Shown: positions 46,501 to 58,485 of the stretch, piece after piece
How positions within the stretch are numbered: position 1 is the first letter of the stretch
How the letters are laid out: each line of letters opens with the position of its first letter
Assembly (NCBI GenBank): GCA_000727475.1
Contig: KL647292.1
Coordinates: 943,424 to 1,007,423, forward strand
Origin: Sarcocystis neurona
Taxonomy: Eukaryota > Apicomplexa > Conoidasida > Eucoccidiorida > Sarcocystidae
Reading direction: 5' to 3'
DNA: 64,000 nt
Made by a program: the position numbers and the translations under genes
Notes under the pieces: generated by a model
Databases searched by the model: none
The model's input: only the letters and a program-made list of their open reading frames with translations
What the model was told of the DNA's origin: nothing

Positions 46501-48077
46501 GCTGCTGCTGTGCAGCTTTTTGAGCTCGTCGCCCTCCAACGGGAAATCTTCAAGACGGCGCTGCAGTACATGCACCCCACGAAGGGCCGTATCATGTACA
46601 GCACTGCCAGTATTCTTGATGAAGAGAATGTCCATCAGGTGGGAGGGAGCCACAAATGTTCATATGCGTTGGTGTGATTGTGTGTGGAGTCGTGCCTCTT
46701 ATCTAACGGGACGTCCGCATGCTTGTGCACATAGCTGCGAATGTTCGGATGAAAGAAGGTGAAACGAACGCGTGTCCTCCGTGCGTGCGTCTGAGTTCGA
46801 ATTTTTGCTGATACGTGTGTGTAGTTTTTTGTGCACGCGTGTGCACACCGCCGGTGCATGGCACCTGTGTGGCTTTGCACATGCCGAATTTTCTCAGGAC
46901 AGCAACAGTGGTTTCGTCACTCCCTTCCTAATAACCACTACTACTGCGTCTGGTAGCTACTTCCTAGCTGAGAACGCGCATAGATTCATTCACTGCCGCA
47001 CAGCGACATGTGCACGGCGGCGCGGTTTGAAATGTATGTACACCCCAGTTGTGTACTGTGTCATTTACCCAGCCACTAGGATGTCCCGGTAGCGTACATG
47101 TCGGCTTCCACCCTCCCACGCGGTGCTGACTTCTCTAGCCACGGCTGTACACCTGTGTATGTGTGCACATGTATATATATATGTATATATAAATATGCGG
47201 AATACGTCTGCGTGTGCATATGTGTAATGGTGTGCATATGTAGGTTGTGTAGCGCAGCTGTTTAAAAACGTGAGAATGTGTAACAGCGGCGTCAGCCTCT
47301 TGCGTCTCGTTTCTCTGCCGTCTAAAAAGTCTCCCTAGACGGCCTTGATATTAAGATGTCCTTGCCGCACGTGTGTACATATACACCTCTGGACATCGCA
47401 AGTCGGGCGTGCGCAGGCAGGCCACGCAAGCACGAGTGTACTCGTATTTCAACTTTTGCGGTACCCGTTGAATGTAGCAGCAGTCATGGCGAGGACATAT
47501 GTAGCCCTATACCTTCACGCATGTAGCCCAGGACAAGAACGGAGGCCTCGCCCCTGCCGGAGCATCAGTCATACGACAGCCACGCGAAACGCTTACACAA
47601 ATACGGATTGCCACTTGAGACAAAATCGATTAACGGCATTTCGGATGCCTGTCCACAAAAAGCAAATTCGTCCTGGGCCAACCTTGTATCTCAAAATAAG
47701 CAGCAGTACCCGATCACTTTGCCGTGCACATACGAATGAATATGTACATTCAGCCACACGAAGCAGTCTGGTTTTTGAACATCTACGTGAGGGAACAATG
47801 TTGGGACCAAACATGGAAAAGCACAGGGTTTCCTTACCTCAGTCTGGAAAGGTCAGATTTTCTCTTCACGTGTGCGTGTGGCTCTACGCGTGTACATTAT
47901 ATTCACAGCTCTACTGTCATGCGAATGTGCATGCGTGAATATATCTGTGAATTGCAGGTCAAGTTCTTCTGCCAGCAGCACGGCCTCGTGCTAAGCGAGC
48001 CTCCGTTCCATGCTCTGCCGCAGTCGAAAGGAATGGACGGCTTTTTCTGCGCAATTTTCGAGAAGAAACCGGAGTGA
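37545..48077 (+). CDS. RsmB/NOP2/Sun-family RNA (cytosine-5) methyltransferase, 7 exons, 420 aa
   Basis: Exons: 37545-37903, 40824-41032, 42454-42596, 44523-44750, 45872-45952, 46516-46638, 47958-48077; together 1263 bases and fully in frame. The family uses S-adenosylmethionine to methylate C5 of cytosine in rRNA or tRNA. The order matches bacterial RsmB-type enzymes: an N-terminal helical region with RHYFRCHAKSF (about residues 83-93) and LIKWKGLLDFL, SFP..L and LRVNPNRISRD in exon 2, IQDEASQLVA in exon 3, the SAM-binding motif VLDFCAGSGGKS (244-255), then DVPCSATGTLRRNPELKW with motif IV Cys320. Motif VI reads YSTASILDEEN, with Ala371 where the family has the nucleophilic cysteine of the TC motif, so catalysis is doubtful. 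All introns but one use GT-AG; intron 2 appears GC-AG. The ATG is the first after an in-frame TGA. The bacterial-like layout hints at an organellar or transferred origin. Confidence 0.88.
40556..40770. repeat. (ACAT)n-rich microsatellite
   Basis: About 215 bp of ACAT/ATAC tetranucleotide repeats, interrupted by CACGC and TTGC variants and ending in (TA)n and (CA)n, lie in intron 1 of the methyltransferase just upstream of exon 2. Open frames reading Tyr/His/Thr or Tyr/Val/Cys repeats across it are artefacts. Confidence 0.9.
41033..42453 (+). other. Putative GC-AG intron (intron 2 of the methyltransferase)
   Basis: Exon 2 most simply ends AAAG|GCACGT at 41032/41033 and exon 3 begins after GCGCTAG at 42453. 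This joins the phases (1 to 1) and gives the expected family sequence across the junction. The nearest GT donor (41037) is in phase 2 and leaves exon 3 out of frame with either nearby acceptor (42453 or 42462). The intron is CTG/TCT-rich, the typical intron polarity in this window. Confidence 0.5.
42740..42800. repeat. (TA)n microsatellites
   Basis: Runs of TA dinucleotides separated by TGTATGTATAC-type sequence lie in intron 3 of the methyltransferase. Related TA runs occur in the same intron at 44178-44193 and 44226-44251. Confidence 0.85.
42955..43260 (+). repeat. Pyrimidine-rich (TCTC) tract
   Basis: Roughly 300 bp of CT-rich sequence with many TCTCTC and CCTCT blocks sits inside intron 3. 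The antisense frames give spurious Glu/Arg/Gly-rich peptides. It resembles an extended polypyrimidine tract but is more than 1.2 kb from the exon 4 acceptor. Confidence 0.7.
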
Positions 48078-48325
48078 AGATCATTAGTAAACCATGTTAT
48101 CCGCTGTATCAACAGCGGTATTGCGAGGCGGAAGAGCAGCAGCGATTGTGGCAAGGGTGCCTGTCCAAGAGTGGCAGCAGTGCGGTACCCACGGGAAACA
48201 GCTGTAGTTGCACCCGTACATGGAAGACTGATAGAAACCTGCATCAGCGGTGGCACGCGGCACGCAGTTCTCTATGCGGCAGACGGCGAGGCAGAACACC
48301 TTCAAAGCGAATTATTATTCCAACG

Positions 48326-49016
48326 AAATTTGATAGGCAGTAGCGGGTCTGCATCATGTTTCGTGAAACGAGCCATTGAATCTCGGTGGGAGTTGTTTGC
48401 TACTGTGCAGACAAATGAAACCGTAGTGCAGGTCACCCAAAGTGAAACTGCTTCGTTCGATTCCTGCAGAGGCCCAGTTGCAGCGCACTGACGCTTGCAC
48501 GCGTGTACTACAACACCGAGAAAAGAAGATATTCTGTAGTTCCATAGAGTGTATGCAGAGATCAGCCATTATCAGTGCCGCAGCGAGTTGTCCAGAAACG
48601 GGTGTCGGCTGAGAACGGTGAAATTAGTCTACTCGTCATTGACTGCGAGGAAAAGTCCGTCCCCTTCGAAAAATTTGATAAGCAGTGGCGGGTCCGCATC
48701 ATGTTTCGTGAAACGAGACAGTGCATCTCGATGGAAGTTGCTTGCTCCTGTGCAGACAAATGAAACTGCAGTGCACGTGGCCCAAAGTAAAACTGCTCGG
48801 ATCGTATCCCGCAGAGGCCCCGTTAGAGAGCCTTGACGCTTGCACGCGTGCACTACTACACCGAGGAAAAAAGATATTCTATAGTTCCATCGAGTGTATG
48901 CAGAGATCAGCCATTATCAGTACCGCAGCGAGTTGTCCAGAAAAGTGTGTGGGCTGAGAACGGCGAAATTACTCAACTCGGCATTGAATGCGGGAAAAGG
49001 TCCGTCCCTTTCGTGA
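48326..49016. repeat. 345-bp tandem duplication between convergent genes
   Basis: Copy 1 spans 48326-48670 and copy 2 48671-49016. Anchors AAATTTGATA (48326, 48671) and GTATGCAGAGATCAGCCATTA (48551, 48896) are exactly 345 bp apart; overall identity looks high, with substitutions spread throughout. Weak similarity just upstream suggests an older decayed copy. The period equals 115 codons, and frames open in one copy have diverged in the other, so coding is doubtful. It starts 249 bp after the methyltransferase stop. Confidence 0.8.
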
Positions 49017-49719
49017 TACGTGTGGCACACTGCAGCACGAAAAACGTGTTCCACTGTGTACAACCCACCAGCGTCGCCTGCAGTCATGTGGCAGCACAGC
49101 TAAACGCACGCGCCGACGACAGAAAGGAAGTAACCGTGCTACCTACGGCAGGGCGTCGCGTGTGCTAATGCTACTGTGACCACCTCAGAACGTCACATAT
49201 GCCATACCGCACGCAGAAAATGTGTAGTATCTTCCTCCGAGACGCACGACAAACTTCATCGATGCCCGTAACACGCTGTGACTACAGGTGTACCCCTGTG
49301 TAAATGCGCAGGTCCGTGCCAACGAGGCTACGCGGCCTGTATAAGTAAACGTCTCGCACGTAGAAACACGGATTATTATTACGGTGCATCGGCTCGCCGG
49401 TGCACACACACATACACCGGTGACACTGCCGGCTCATCAAAAGCTCACCGCAGACGTAAGCGCACGGCGCTACGTAAGCGCTCGCATCAAGATATACATT
49501 CATTTGGTTCTTTTTCAAGTTTGTATTGGTCTTCTGTCGCTTGATATTCACTGGCTGATGTACTACTACTACGGACCTTCAACAACATGTAGTCGAAAGT
49601 AGCGAGAGGACCGCTTTGTTGGTGCTGCTACAGATTCAACTGCAACTGCACGCGACAACTCATTCTAACAACTGCAGCAGCTGTTGCAGCACCTGCGTAC
49701 TGCTTTCTCCCTTCTTCAG

Positions 49720-49892
49720 ACTTTGAGAAAGAGTTCTCCTTTCACTTGGAAAAGGCCTCCTTTTTCTCGAGCCATGCAGACGCGGAAACACCGCGCGCCA
49801 TGAGGACGCAGGTGCTACAGCAGCCACACCCTGCTGCTGCTAACAGCTTGCAAAAGCTCCGACAACTATCGCCGTTGAGTGTGGACTTCAAC
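49720..49892 (+). CDS. Candidate plus-strand exon of unknown gene
   Basis: The strong acceptor TTTCTCCCTTCTTCAG ends at 49719 and is followed by 57 open codons of non-repetitive mixed composition beginning DFEKEFSFHLEKASFF, up to a possible donor AAC|GTGACT at 49892 (the frame closes at 49919-49921). It reads more like protein than its surroundings, but no family is recognised. A plus-strand gene here would run head-on into the minus-strand CHCHD gene. A second protein-like plus frame lies in that gene's last intron (51559-52068). Confidence 0.25.
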
Positions 49893-50459
49893 GTGACTGC
49901 AGATTGCCGGTCTACGCTGTAGCAGAGCGTGTGCTGCTCCAGCCTGCTGCACGTGTTTGTCCTCTGTTTCTCTCGACTGGGCTGCTTCGTGACTGCGTCT
50001 GCTGCAGTTCTTGTGTGTGTGTGGTGAAGGCTTCATGAAGACGTACAACACAGCTGCTTTTCTACAGGGTTTTTGTTTTTCTCTGGTGTGCTGCTCTTTT
50101 GGTTACGATGTCGGTGTTGTTGTCAGTGTCCCACCTGCTGTTGTTGCTTTGCTGCTCCGGGCACCGCATGCGGCATCTGCTGCTCCGCGTATGACGCTTT
50201 CATGATTGTAATGCCGGCATTACTGCCAGTGTCCTACCTGCTGCTGCTCTGCCGCTCGGGCGACTGCACGCGGGCTCTGCGGCTGTGCTGGCGATCATCC
50301 CCTCATACAAAGACTTGAAGCTCCGGGTATTTTCTGTTGCGTCTTTCAGCCTCAGGAATGTCGCTCTTCGTCTGGCGCTGCTGCGACACTACCCACGCTA
50401 TACATCTCCCTATGCGCATGTGTATATATATACATATACGTATATACGCGTCCCCCGTA

Positions 50460-53400
50460 TTATGCCTGGCCGCCGAATCCTGCTTGGCACTGCTTCAGAG
50501 CATCCAGGTGGTGCTGGCACAGGGTCAAGTCCGAGTGGCGTTGGATGCACTGCAGCGCGCAAAGTCGCAGCACACCAGCACACCTGTCGCTCCACTTTAA
50601 CCAGTGAATACGTACGCTATAGAGCCGCAAAAATGACCTCCACAGACCATGGATGGACGAAGCCTGTCCGAAGAGTGGCGCCAAAATTATCTACGTCCCT
50701 TCGTGATACGATCGAAGTTGCTACACGCGTCAACGGGTGCAGACACACGTGTCTCATCCACATGTATATATACATATATATACCTATGGATAAATAACGT
50801 TTGCATGTACGTATCCAAACGCCTCGACAACCGTGCGTCGTGAACAGCCACAAATGACACTGCGAAACATACGCCGACTGCACGTGTGCTCCTGCTGTAG
50901 CCCTTCACTTTGTCTTCTCCTTCTCCTCCTCCCCTGCATTAAAGGTGAAGAGTCCGTTTTGCCTGTATGCCCAGAGCATACGTACGTGTCCAAATAGGAC
51001 GACGCACGCTGGCAGCTGGGGACTATGCAGGCAATCTACAGAGAGTTCTAGGTACGGCAGACTGCGCGGCAAGAGCAGAGACTGCAGTGAGCGACTGCAC
51101 TGAGACGCAGGGAGAAAAACGCCTCCGTCGTCTGCGGAGATGCGAGCACCAACACAACAGGAATGCGCTACAACCCGTAGAGAAACAGCTGTCGACTAGC
51201 TGTATACACACGCATTGTCACCTTGACCAGTAGCTAACTACGCCCCCAACAAACAAGTAGGGGTACGCATGCAGCAGCCTAAGTCTGCGCCTGGCACGCC
51301 CTACATGGAGTGCGTACGCGACAGAGAAGTCAGCTCAGGCGTCACTTCGGTGCGACGCAAAGCTCATGACTGCCACCTTATCTGCGCAACCCGGAGCATC
51401 CGTAGCTGCAAGCTGGTCAGAATGAAGTGCATGTGTACCGCTACTGGACAGCTGTTTCTTGAAACATCCGTGTGGTGCAGTGCTTCTAAACGTTATGCTT
51501 CACTCCATCTGCACGGGCAGTTACCACGACCTACACACATGCGCGCGCACTTCGTTGCATGCCTTCTCTACCGGCAATTCCTGTAGACACTTCGATTCAA
51601 TCACTTACACAGACGCTGCAGAAAGCGATAGCGTCCTCCCCGTCATGCATTTACCTGCTTCCCATAGGAATACAGCATTCCCTGAATGCGTGGGACTTCG
51701 GTACGTGTTTCAATGTTCTGTCTGTACTGGTGTCCCTTCTACGCGCGCATCCAGCCGCTTCCTCACATGCCTTTGAGAAGCAGTTCTTTTTGCCCATGCG
51801 TTGTGGGCGGGAAGCTCTCTACACGCCGTGTGCGCCCAGCGACGCCTTCGCGACAACACGTCTGCGCGCAGCTGTCGCAGAGGATCCCGCCCAGCCGCAC
51901 GCAGCTTCACCAAAACATTTGCACGCAGCTCAAGAAGAAGCAGACCTGCTGCGCATACAGTTCTACAAGCAACGTACCGGTGTGTGCAGGATGCCTAGCC
52001 GCGGGCCTACCTGGTTAAGATCATCCGCAAAGGAGTGGCACGCATCTGCTCCCTGCTGCGTCGCGTAGGGGGCAACGCCAGCAGGGACGGCAGCCGACGG
52101 CGGCAAGGCCGTTGCAGGGGGAGCTGCTGGTCCAGTGTTCGAGTGCACAACTTCCATCTGACGCGGACCCATGACCGCATCGACAGCGCGCTGTGCCACT
52201 CCGAAGCCCACGCCTGCGCAGAACATGCACGCAAACAACTCCTCGTCCGCATGCACGCACGCAGATGACAAACAAGAACACACAACACAAGCAGCAGCTG
52301 CCTACTCCCGCGCAAAAGATACAAACAGAAACACTCGGATACTGTCGGGACTTGTTCGACGAAAATCGAGAATTTTGTTCTTGGCCGTAGACAATTTCTC
52401 GCGTGACCCCTGCACCGCACGCGCAGCTGCGCTGCTCCCATACAGAAACGCATGCACGCACAGCCCCGCGCGACCTACCCATGCACGCGTGCAAATGACC
52501 TGCACCACGGCACTGCCATGCTTCACCACGCCTCAAACGATACGACCGTCGCACGTACCTCCCTGTCTGGGGAGCAATGTCAGTGACACCACGACTACCG
52601 GTCCCACCACACGGATGCGCGCACGAAGCGCAACAGCAACGAACGTCGAAACGAGATCTGCACTCTGCTACATGTCGACACCGGGATGGACAAGACGCCG
52701 AAGTATGCGCCAGGTGCTTCCTCCGCAAGGTGCCGACCTTTCACAAATGAGAAAACGATTTAAGCCAGACATCTAAATCGTCGCGTTCTCCCTGAGAGCA
52801 GCGTACAAGAACTAGAAACTACTGTAAGGCATGTGCACACACTAGACACGTTAAAACACGCTTGTCCGCATGGGTGCTCTTGCATATGCTAATCCACCCA
52901 AGTGTGCCAGGACTGACGATCAGAAACGCCTTTTAAGAAAAATGGACCGCACGACCCATAAATCTGTTCACACGCAGACACACGCACGCACGGCAAATCT
53001 GCTGGCTTCCCTACAGTTGCTCCACTGCACTGTCCACATGCGTTCCCCGTCCCTCCACGCAGCAACCTACGAACACATTCGCTTCCTTCGCTCCTCCTCC
53101 GCATATACGTAAACGAAGCAAAACCAACACGCGTCCGCCGAACTCCCCTTTGAGTCTTTTTCTCGACGGAAAAAGAGTGAGTTAACGGGCGTACCGTGTA
53201 CGTGAAGACCGACGAAAGACGCTTTAACGTCGCACGTACGAAAGTCGCGCTCTCCTTTAATAGAAAATACCACGTTTCGTGGATATGTGACACACTTGTA
53301 TTTCCCCGACATAAGTATACTCACATACATACGTACATAAACTCATCAGTCCCCCACCATACACGTGCGTACCAATACATACGTGTATATATATATATAT

Positions 53401-56400
53401 GCGATGGAACTTATATGGAGGGGAGCGCTTTAATAGACGTTGTGGCATCCACACTTGCTTGGTATGCGCCTTTGTGCGCTCTAGATGAACATCGACTTCC
53501 ATGACACAACTGCTGTTCTTTTCTTCGCACACAAGTACGTGCACAGTCATACACTTCCTATCCTGCCAGTATTATCACTGCTCCTTCGTGCTGAAGTAAC
53601 TACCCCACTACTACTACTGTGACGATTGCCCCGGTTCCCCATGACGAAACGGCACCTGCCTACGAGAAGCGCTTCTCCACGCGAATCCGTCGCGACACGT
53701 GCGTTCGAGCGCGCGCATACAAGGGCCATACTACGTGTAACACACAGACTGGTTTGTACGACGGAGCGTAGGGGGGTGCATGCACGACCTCGCACACCTT
53801 GTTGAAGTAGAGAATGCCTCAGGGGCTCACCCTCTACTCTATATTTGCATGTGAGTCTACCTGCGGGACGCATTTACCACTCCACACGTACGCGCCAGCA
53901 TGCATGCGTAATGCATGCATGCAGTACGATGTGAATCGACGCCACGGCGTCCTGCCGCAGGAAGTACAAACGCATGCGCAGCATGCATGCATATACCTCG
54001 CTGTGTCGGCTAAAAGCTCATCCCACGTCTGTACGGCACCTTGGTTTGTACCGCACTCCGGCACACACGCGACGCATGCCCACGCACAAACTCAATGCAT
54101 GTATGTGGAGGGTCGCATGCGTACAGACTAACACATGTACGCACGTACACCTCCAGAAATGCATGTGCGGAGGACGAATACATATGGTACACATACGTGG
54201 GACGTTGCTTACCTGACGCCATGCCGCCCGCTACATTGGCAGCCATATTTGCCATCAGGCCGCCTCCACCGCCGCTGCTGGGCGCCGGAGGTGGGGCATA
54301 GGAGTGCTGCATCGGGGGCGGCGCAGCCGGAGCCGCAGATCTCTTGACTGCACCCACACACCGAAAAAAAACGAGCAGCAAGCACGTCAGCACGAGCTAA
54401 AAACGAGCGAACGCGTCAAGAAACCGAAGCCAGCAACAAGAATGTAACGCGTGGTCACGCGCTCAAGCAAGCAGCGAGTCGGATACTGCTACGCCGACCT
54501 GGACATACTCGACGGCAGCGCAGGAGCGGGTACAAGGAACACAGAAGGCAGTACGGACCAACTGGAGTGGCGCAGCAAGAAGCAGAATGCAGCAGATGGG
54601 AGATCAGCACTAGCAGCGCTTGTGCAACGAGAGATATTTACGGGTAGTGGCAATCCTCGCGCGAGAAAATGCAACGTCCGGTGCGCACACACACTACACC
54701 GCCTTTCATATCTGGCTCTCCAGATATGTGTGACACCTTGTTCTACTCTTGGCAAAGCCTCGTGAGGGACGCTAAAAAAGACATCTGCCGTGTAACAGCG
54801 CCGAAAGAGAAAGCTACTCATCCGCACTGCAGCCATGCGCATAGCCCGAGGCAGGACGCGACAGACACCGCGGTGCTGCTGCTGGCACAAGACTGCTGTG
54901 ACTAACCGCAGGAGGTTATCGTACTATAAGTACACATCACTTGTTCTACGATATGTATATATATATATCCATTCGCATGAATAAATATATATACATATAT
55001 ACACATGACTCAGGTTGACTACGTATGCGTGCGGACCAGCAGCTTCAATAGGATAAACACACCCCGGTTCAAGGCCGAAATTACACGTGCGATCAGAAAA
55101 CCGGTCAGCGACGATTCAAATTGTAAATAAATTTGTCTGTGTGTATGTCGTCGCTCAACGTATCTATGCGGTAAAGACGCATACATACATGCTGGCTGCA
55201 TATATATATATATATACATATATGAGGTCAATACATCAAGTGGCATCCAACTTCGTGGCAACATGTACACACATTGCACTAGGAGTGACACATACACATA
55301 GACGCTAGAACTGATGTTCGCACCAAATACGTTTCCTCCCCGACTGAGAACACGCCGCGCAAGCATACCGCTTCACGACACAACGAAAGCGGAACGACTG
55401 GAGTAGCACAGACAAACTTCTCGAAAAGCAACGAAGTGACACCAACAGGAGAACAGCCAGCACCAGAGACGACGCTAACGGCAAAAGCGAAGGAGTAAGT
55501 ACAATCCAACAAGGGCAAAGAGCAACACTGTTCCTCTATGCGGCAGAAAAATCAACAGTCGTCCATAAAAAGACAAGTCTATACGAGCGCGCAGAACCGC
55601 AAGATAGAGGCAAAACTGTCCCAAAATGCTAGCGGCCGCTCAGCCCGCTACATGAAAATAATCCTGGGTGCATCCCGCTGAAGAGGACGAAGACCTGGCG
55701 ACGGTGACATATCACGCGGTAGCACCAGCGCCTGTGGCTGCGCGTTAGGCAGTAATTAGAAAGCTTCACGGCATATTACACGCATATCTGGTAAAGACAC
55801 ACGGGCTACAGTCGCGCAACAGGATGATGCCGATGACAACCTTTTTCCAGCGCAGTAAACGACAGATTCAAAAATGGCCCCCGTCGAAAGTCTCTGCCAC
55901 ACCATGACGCAACTGGCGACCAAAACTGACATAAAAACAGTGGCACCAAGCTCGGCAGGCAAAGGACACATAAGCCAACCGGAACAGAAGCAATGCTTTA
56001 ACTGGCACCCACAGACACGAGACCAACGGACTCCTGCACGCAGACGGGGATTGTCCTCTTTGTTACTCTAATATAAAAAATTGCTTCTTTTTCCGATCCT
56101 ACATAGCTGAACCGTGATACGTCGACTGCTACAGTAGTACAACAAAAAATGAAGACACCACATATGATGAATGTCCCTTGTGCACAGTACAGTACATCCA
56201 CATCACTCTGGTGTTGCTCGTAATCTCTACTAAGAGGAGCTACATTCACACATCGCTGCTTCTGACACAGGGAACCCACACTCCACGCTGCAAAAACGCG
56301 CGACGCTGCAAACCACCCACCCCAGTGTACTGGCAGCAGTACCGCAAACAATGTCAGCTGTACGCGTCACAGTTTTACGCCAGCTACCACGAACCGCAGT

Positions 56401-57258
56401 GCATAGTAGCTTCTGCTACGTCCAGCACTAGATGATGGATAATATTGAAGAAGTGCTGAGGAAACAAGTGCTGGAGATGGGGACGCCAGTCTGGATTACG
56501 GGAAGCGCGTGCTGGTCATCCACTACCCACATCGCCCGTGTGGCTAGTCGACACATACCCCAGGTGCAAATGTGAAAACATGTCCACTACAAGAACCACG
56601 GCAAACTAAAGTTACATGACGACGAGGGCGGGACGCCTTGAAAGGGGCGTCAAAAGTCTTCACAACACGCTGTCAGGGCGACTATACGGCAGAGCAGTTG
56701 CAGAGATCAATCCACACAGATATGCCGGCCCGGAAGAGGACAGATCGGTCGGAACAAAAGTGAGCTTTTTCCCAGACGCGATCCACGGCATGCACTTTTC
56801 CGTTTCACGCAAGGGTCTGGTCCGAAAAAACGGTCGCGGGCGCGAACCGAGCGAGGAAAACACATCAGACGCGCTTTGGAGAGGACCACAAGGACGCACG
56901 GGGACGAAGAACACTGACAGCGATCAGCTGCAATCAAAACTGGAGACTACGTAGCATAATTACTGGATGAACGCGAGACTGTGGCAGTTTGCCGCCACCG
57001 CACGCAAGAGGCAGTTGGCGGAATTCATCGGATATCACTGATACACGAGAGACGCGCCGCACCCGGAGTGTACCATATGAAGTCGCAAACGGCAGAGAAA
57101 TCACTCAAATACGCGGAGTAAAAGCACGTGGATAAAGTGTCAAGAAGTGAAAGAGAAATTTCCCATGGACACGGGACGGAAGAAGCAGAGGAAAACTTAC
57201 AAAATCCGCCGGAAGAAGCCGATGAACGGCGCGCGCCTCCGCCTCGTTGCCGCGGCAT
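50460..57258 (-). CDS. CHCHD2/CHCHD10/MIX17-like twin-CX9C mitochondrial protein, 4 exons, 161 aa
   Basis: Minus-strand exons: 57258-57201, 54347-54213, 52213-52011, 50549-50460; 486 bases, all phases consistent. The protein starts MPRQRGGGARRSS (basic, as in the family), has a Pro/Ala/Gly-rich segment, a central hydrophobic Gly/Ala stretch (about residues 50-78, LMANMAANVAGGMASG then VGFGVAQRAVDAVMG), a Pro/Ala linker, and a C-terminal CHCH domain with Cys123, Cys133, Cys143 and Cys153, each separated by nine residues. In the family these cysteines form two disulfides during Mia40-dependent import into the mitochondrial intermembrane space. Donors are strong (TTTT|GTAAGT, TCAG|GTAAGC, CCAG|GTAGGC); the intron between Gln132 and Cys133 falls inside the first CX9C. 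Length matches the usual 140-165 residues. Introns of 2853, 1999 and 1461 bp far exceed the coding length. Confidence 0.9.
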
Positions 57259-58463
57259 GTTGTGAAGAGCTCTCAAGGTAGAAAATCGGTGGTGGGGAAA
57301 AAGGGCACGGAAAATGGCTAGAAGATAGCAGTGAGAAGGACCGCACAAAAAAGTGGAAAAAATAGCGTGAACGGATTGCCACTGGTGGCCCCGCGGGCCA
57401 CGTGCCTCTCCCTGCTGCGTCTACGACTGCCCCTGCTCCAGTGCTGCGCTGTCACAGCAGCTGGTGCTGCTGCTGCTGGTCAAGCGTGTTGCTGTTGCTG
57501 CCCACGTTCGTGCTGCTCCAATGCGGGGTACTGCTTCAACTTGGCTCCTGCTGCGCTGTTGCGTCACTGATGAAGCTACTGCTGTCGCCACACCGTAGCA
57601 AAGACTACTTCGATAATCATCGGCTCCCAGTGTATCCGCTCTCCATCGTCGTAGCACCACCATGTAGATGCTCTCGGAAGGAGGCTGCATGCAACAACAC
57701 CATAGCCGGTGCACAACAGTGTACCGGAGGTAGGGGAACTGTTCCAGTAGCAGCAACATTAGCGCAAGCGGAGACTGCGCCGCCTGCTAGTGAATACATC
57801 CGCAGCCCCGAGTAGCACGTAGCATAGAGGAAACACGAAGCTGCAGCAGGCCCAGCATAAGTATTGCTCAGGAGCCTCGGCGACAAGAGAGAGGCACCAC
57901 CGGCACGTACACAAGACTGCCGGCAGAGCAGACTGTATACTGTGTCGGCGTAGACACGCAGACATTGAAGACAAACAAACATGCGCACAGCGTGGAAGTG
58001 GAACGCGCAGCTAAAATGCAGAGGAAGACACAGAGAAATATGGGAAGCAAGCAACGAATTAGATGTTTAGGCTGTTGTTGTGGACAAACAGCTGCTCCCA
58101 CGTGGCTGGACTCATGTAGAAATGAACACGTACGACTGGGGCTAGCACACCACAGCGCCACGGCTGCCGTCCTCAATGACAGAACTGTTTAGGCGGACGT
58201 GACGAGGGATGCGCACCCGCAAACAACACGAGTCCTTTGAAGGGGCAGTCGGGACACTGCGTCCATACTGGTACGTATCGACATAGAAATGTGAGTGCGA
58301 ATTTGCACCGAGTGGTTGCTGCTACAGAAGGCAAATTGTTTTTCGATTTCTTGCCGGTGGCGGCGAGGAGGTAGGTCTCCACTTGGATCCCGTGCCGTTC
58401 AACAGGAAGTGTGGAGCCACAAATGTCGTTGTATGTACAAGTGTCTCACGGTAGAGGAGTGTC
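57259..58463. other. Upstream flank of the CHCHD gene; CTG-rich island
   Basis: This contains the presumed promoter and 5' UTR of the minus-strand CHCHD gene, with no TATA-like element that I trust. A CTG/GCT-rich island on the plus strand at 57400-57800 keeps several frames open (for example 57402-57815) without motifs. Nothing else is recognised. Confidence 0.4.
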
Positions 58464-58485
58464 ACATGTCAAAAGTTTGACATGT
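58464..58485. other. Inverted repeat, 10-bp arms
   Basis: ACATGTCAAA and its reverse complement TTTGACATGT flank a two-base AG spacer. It is the first of three inverted repeats within about 200 bp. Confidence 0.6.

Noticed and set aside
48440..48480. tRNA B-box-like GTTCGATTCC
   Set aside because: No A box or acceptor stem can be paired around it, and the copy 345 bp away has lost the motif.
51541..51590. Minus-strand CLQELPVEKAC as the last CHCHD exon
   Set aside because: It has no pyrimidine tract and the later cysteine spacing is wrong. The segment at 50549-50460 gives exact CX9C spacing, a good acceptor and a stop.
53547..56954. Various 80-130-codon frames in CHCHD intron 1
   Set aside because: No motifs or paired splice sites, and both strands are equally open.
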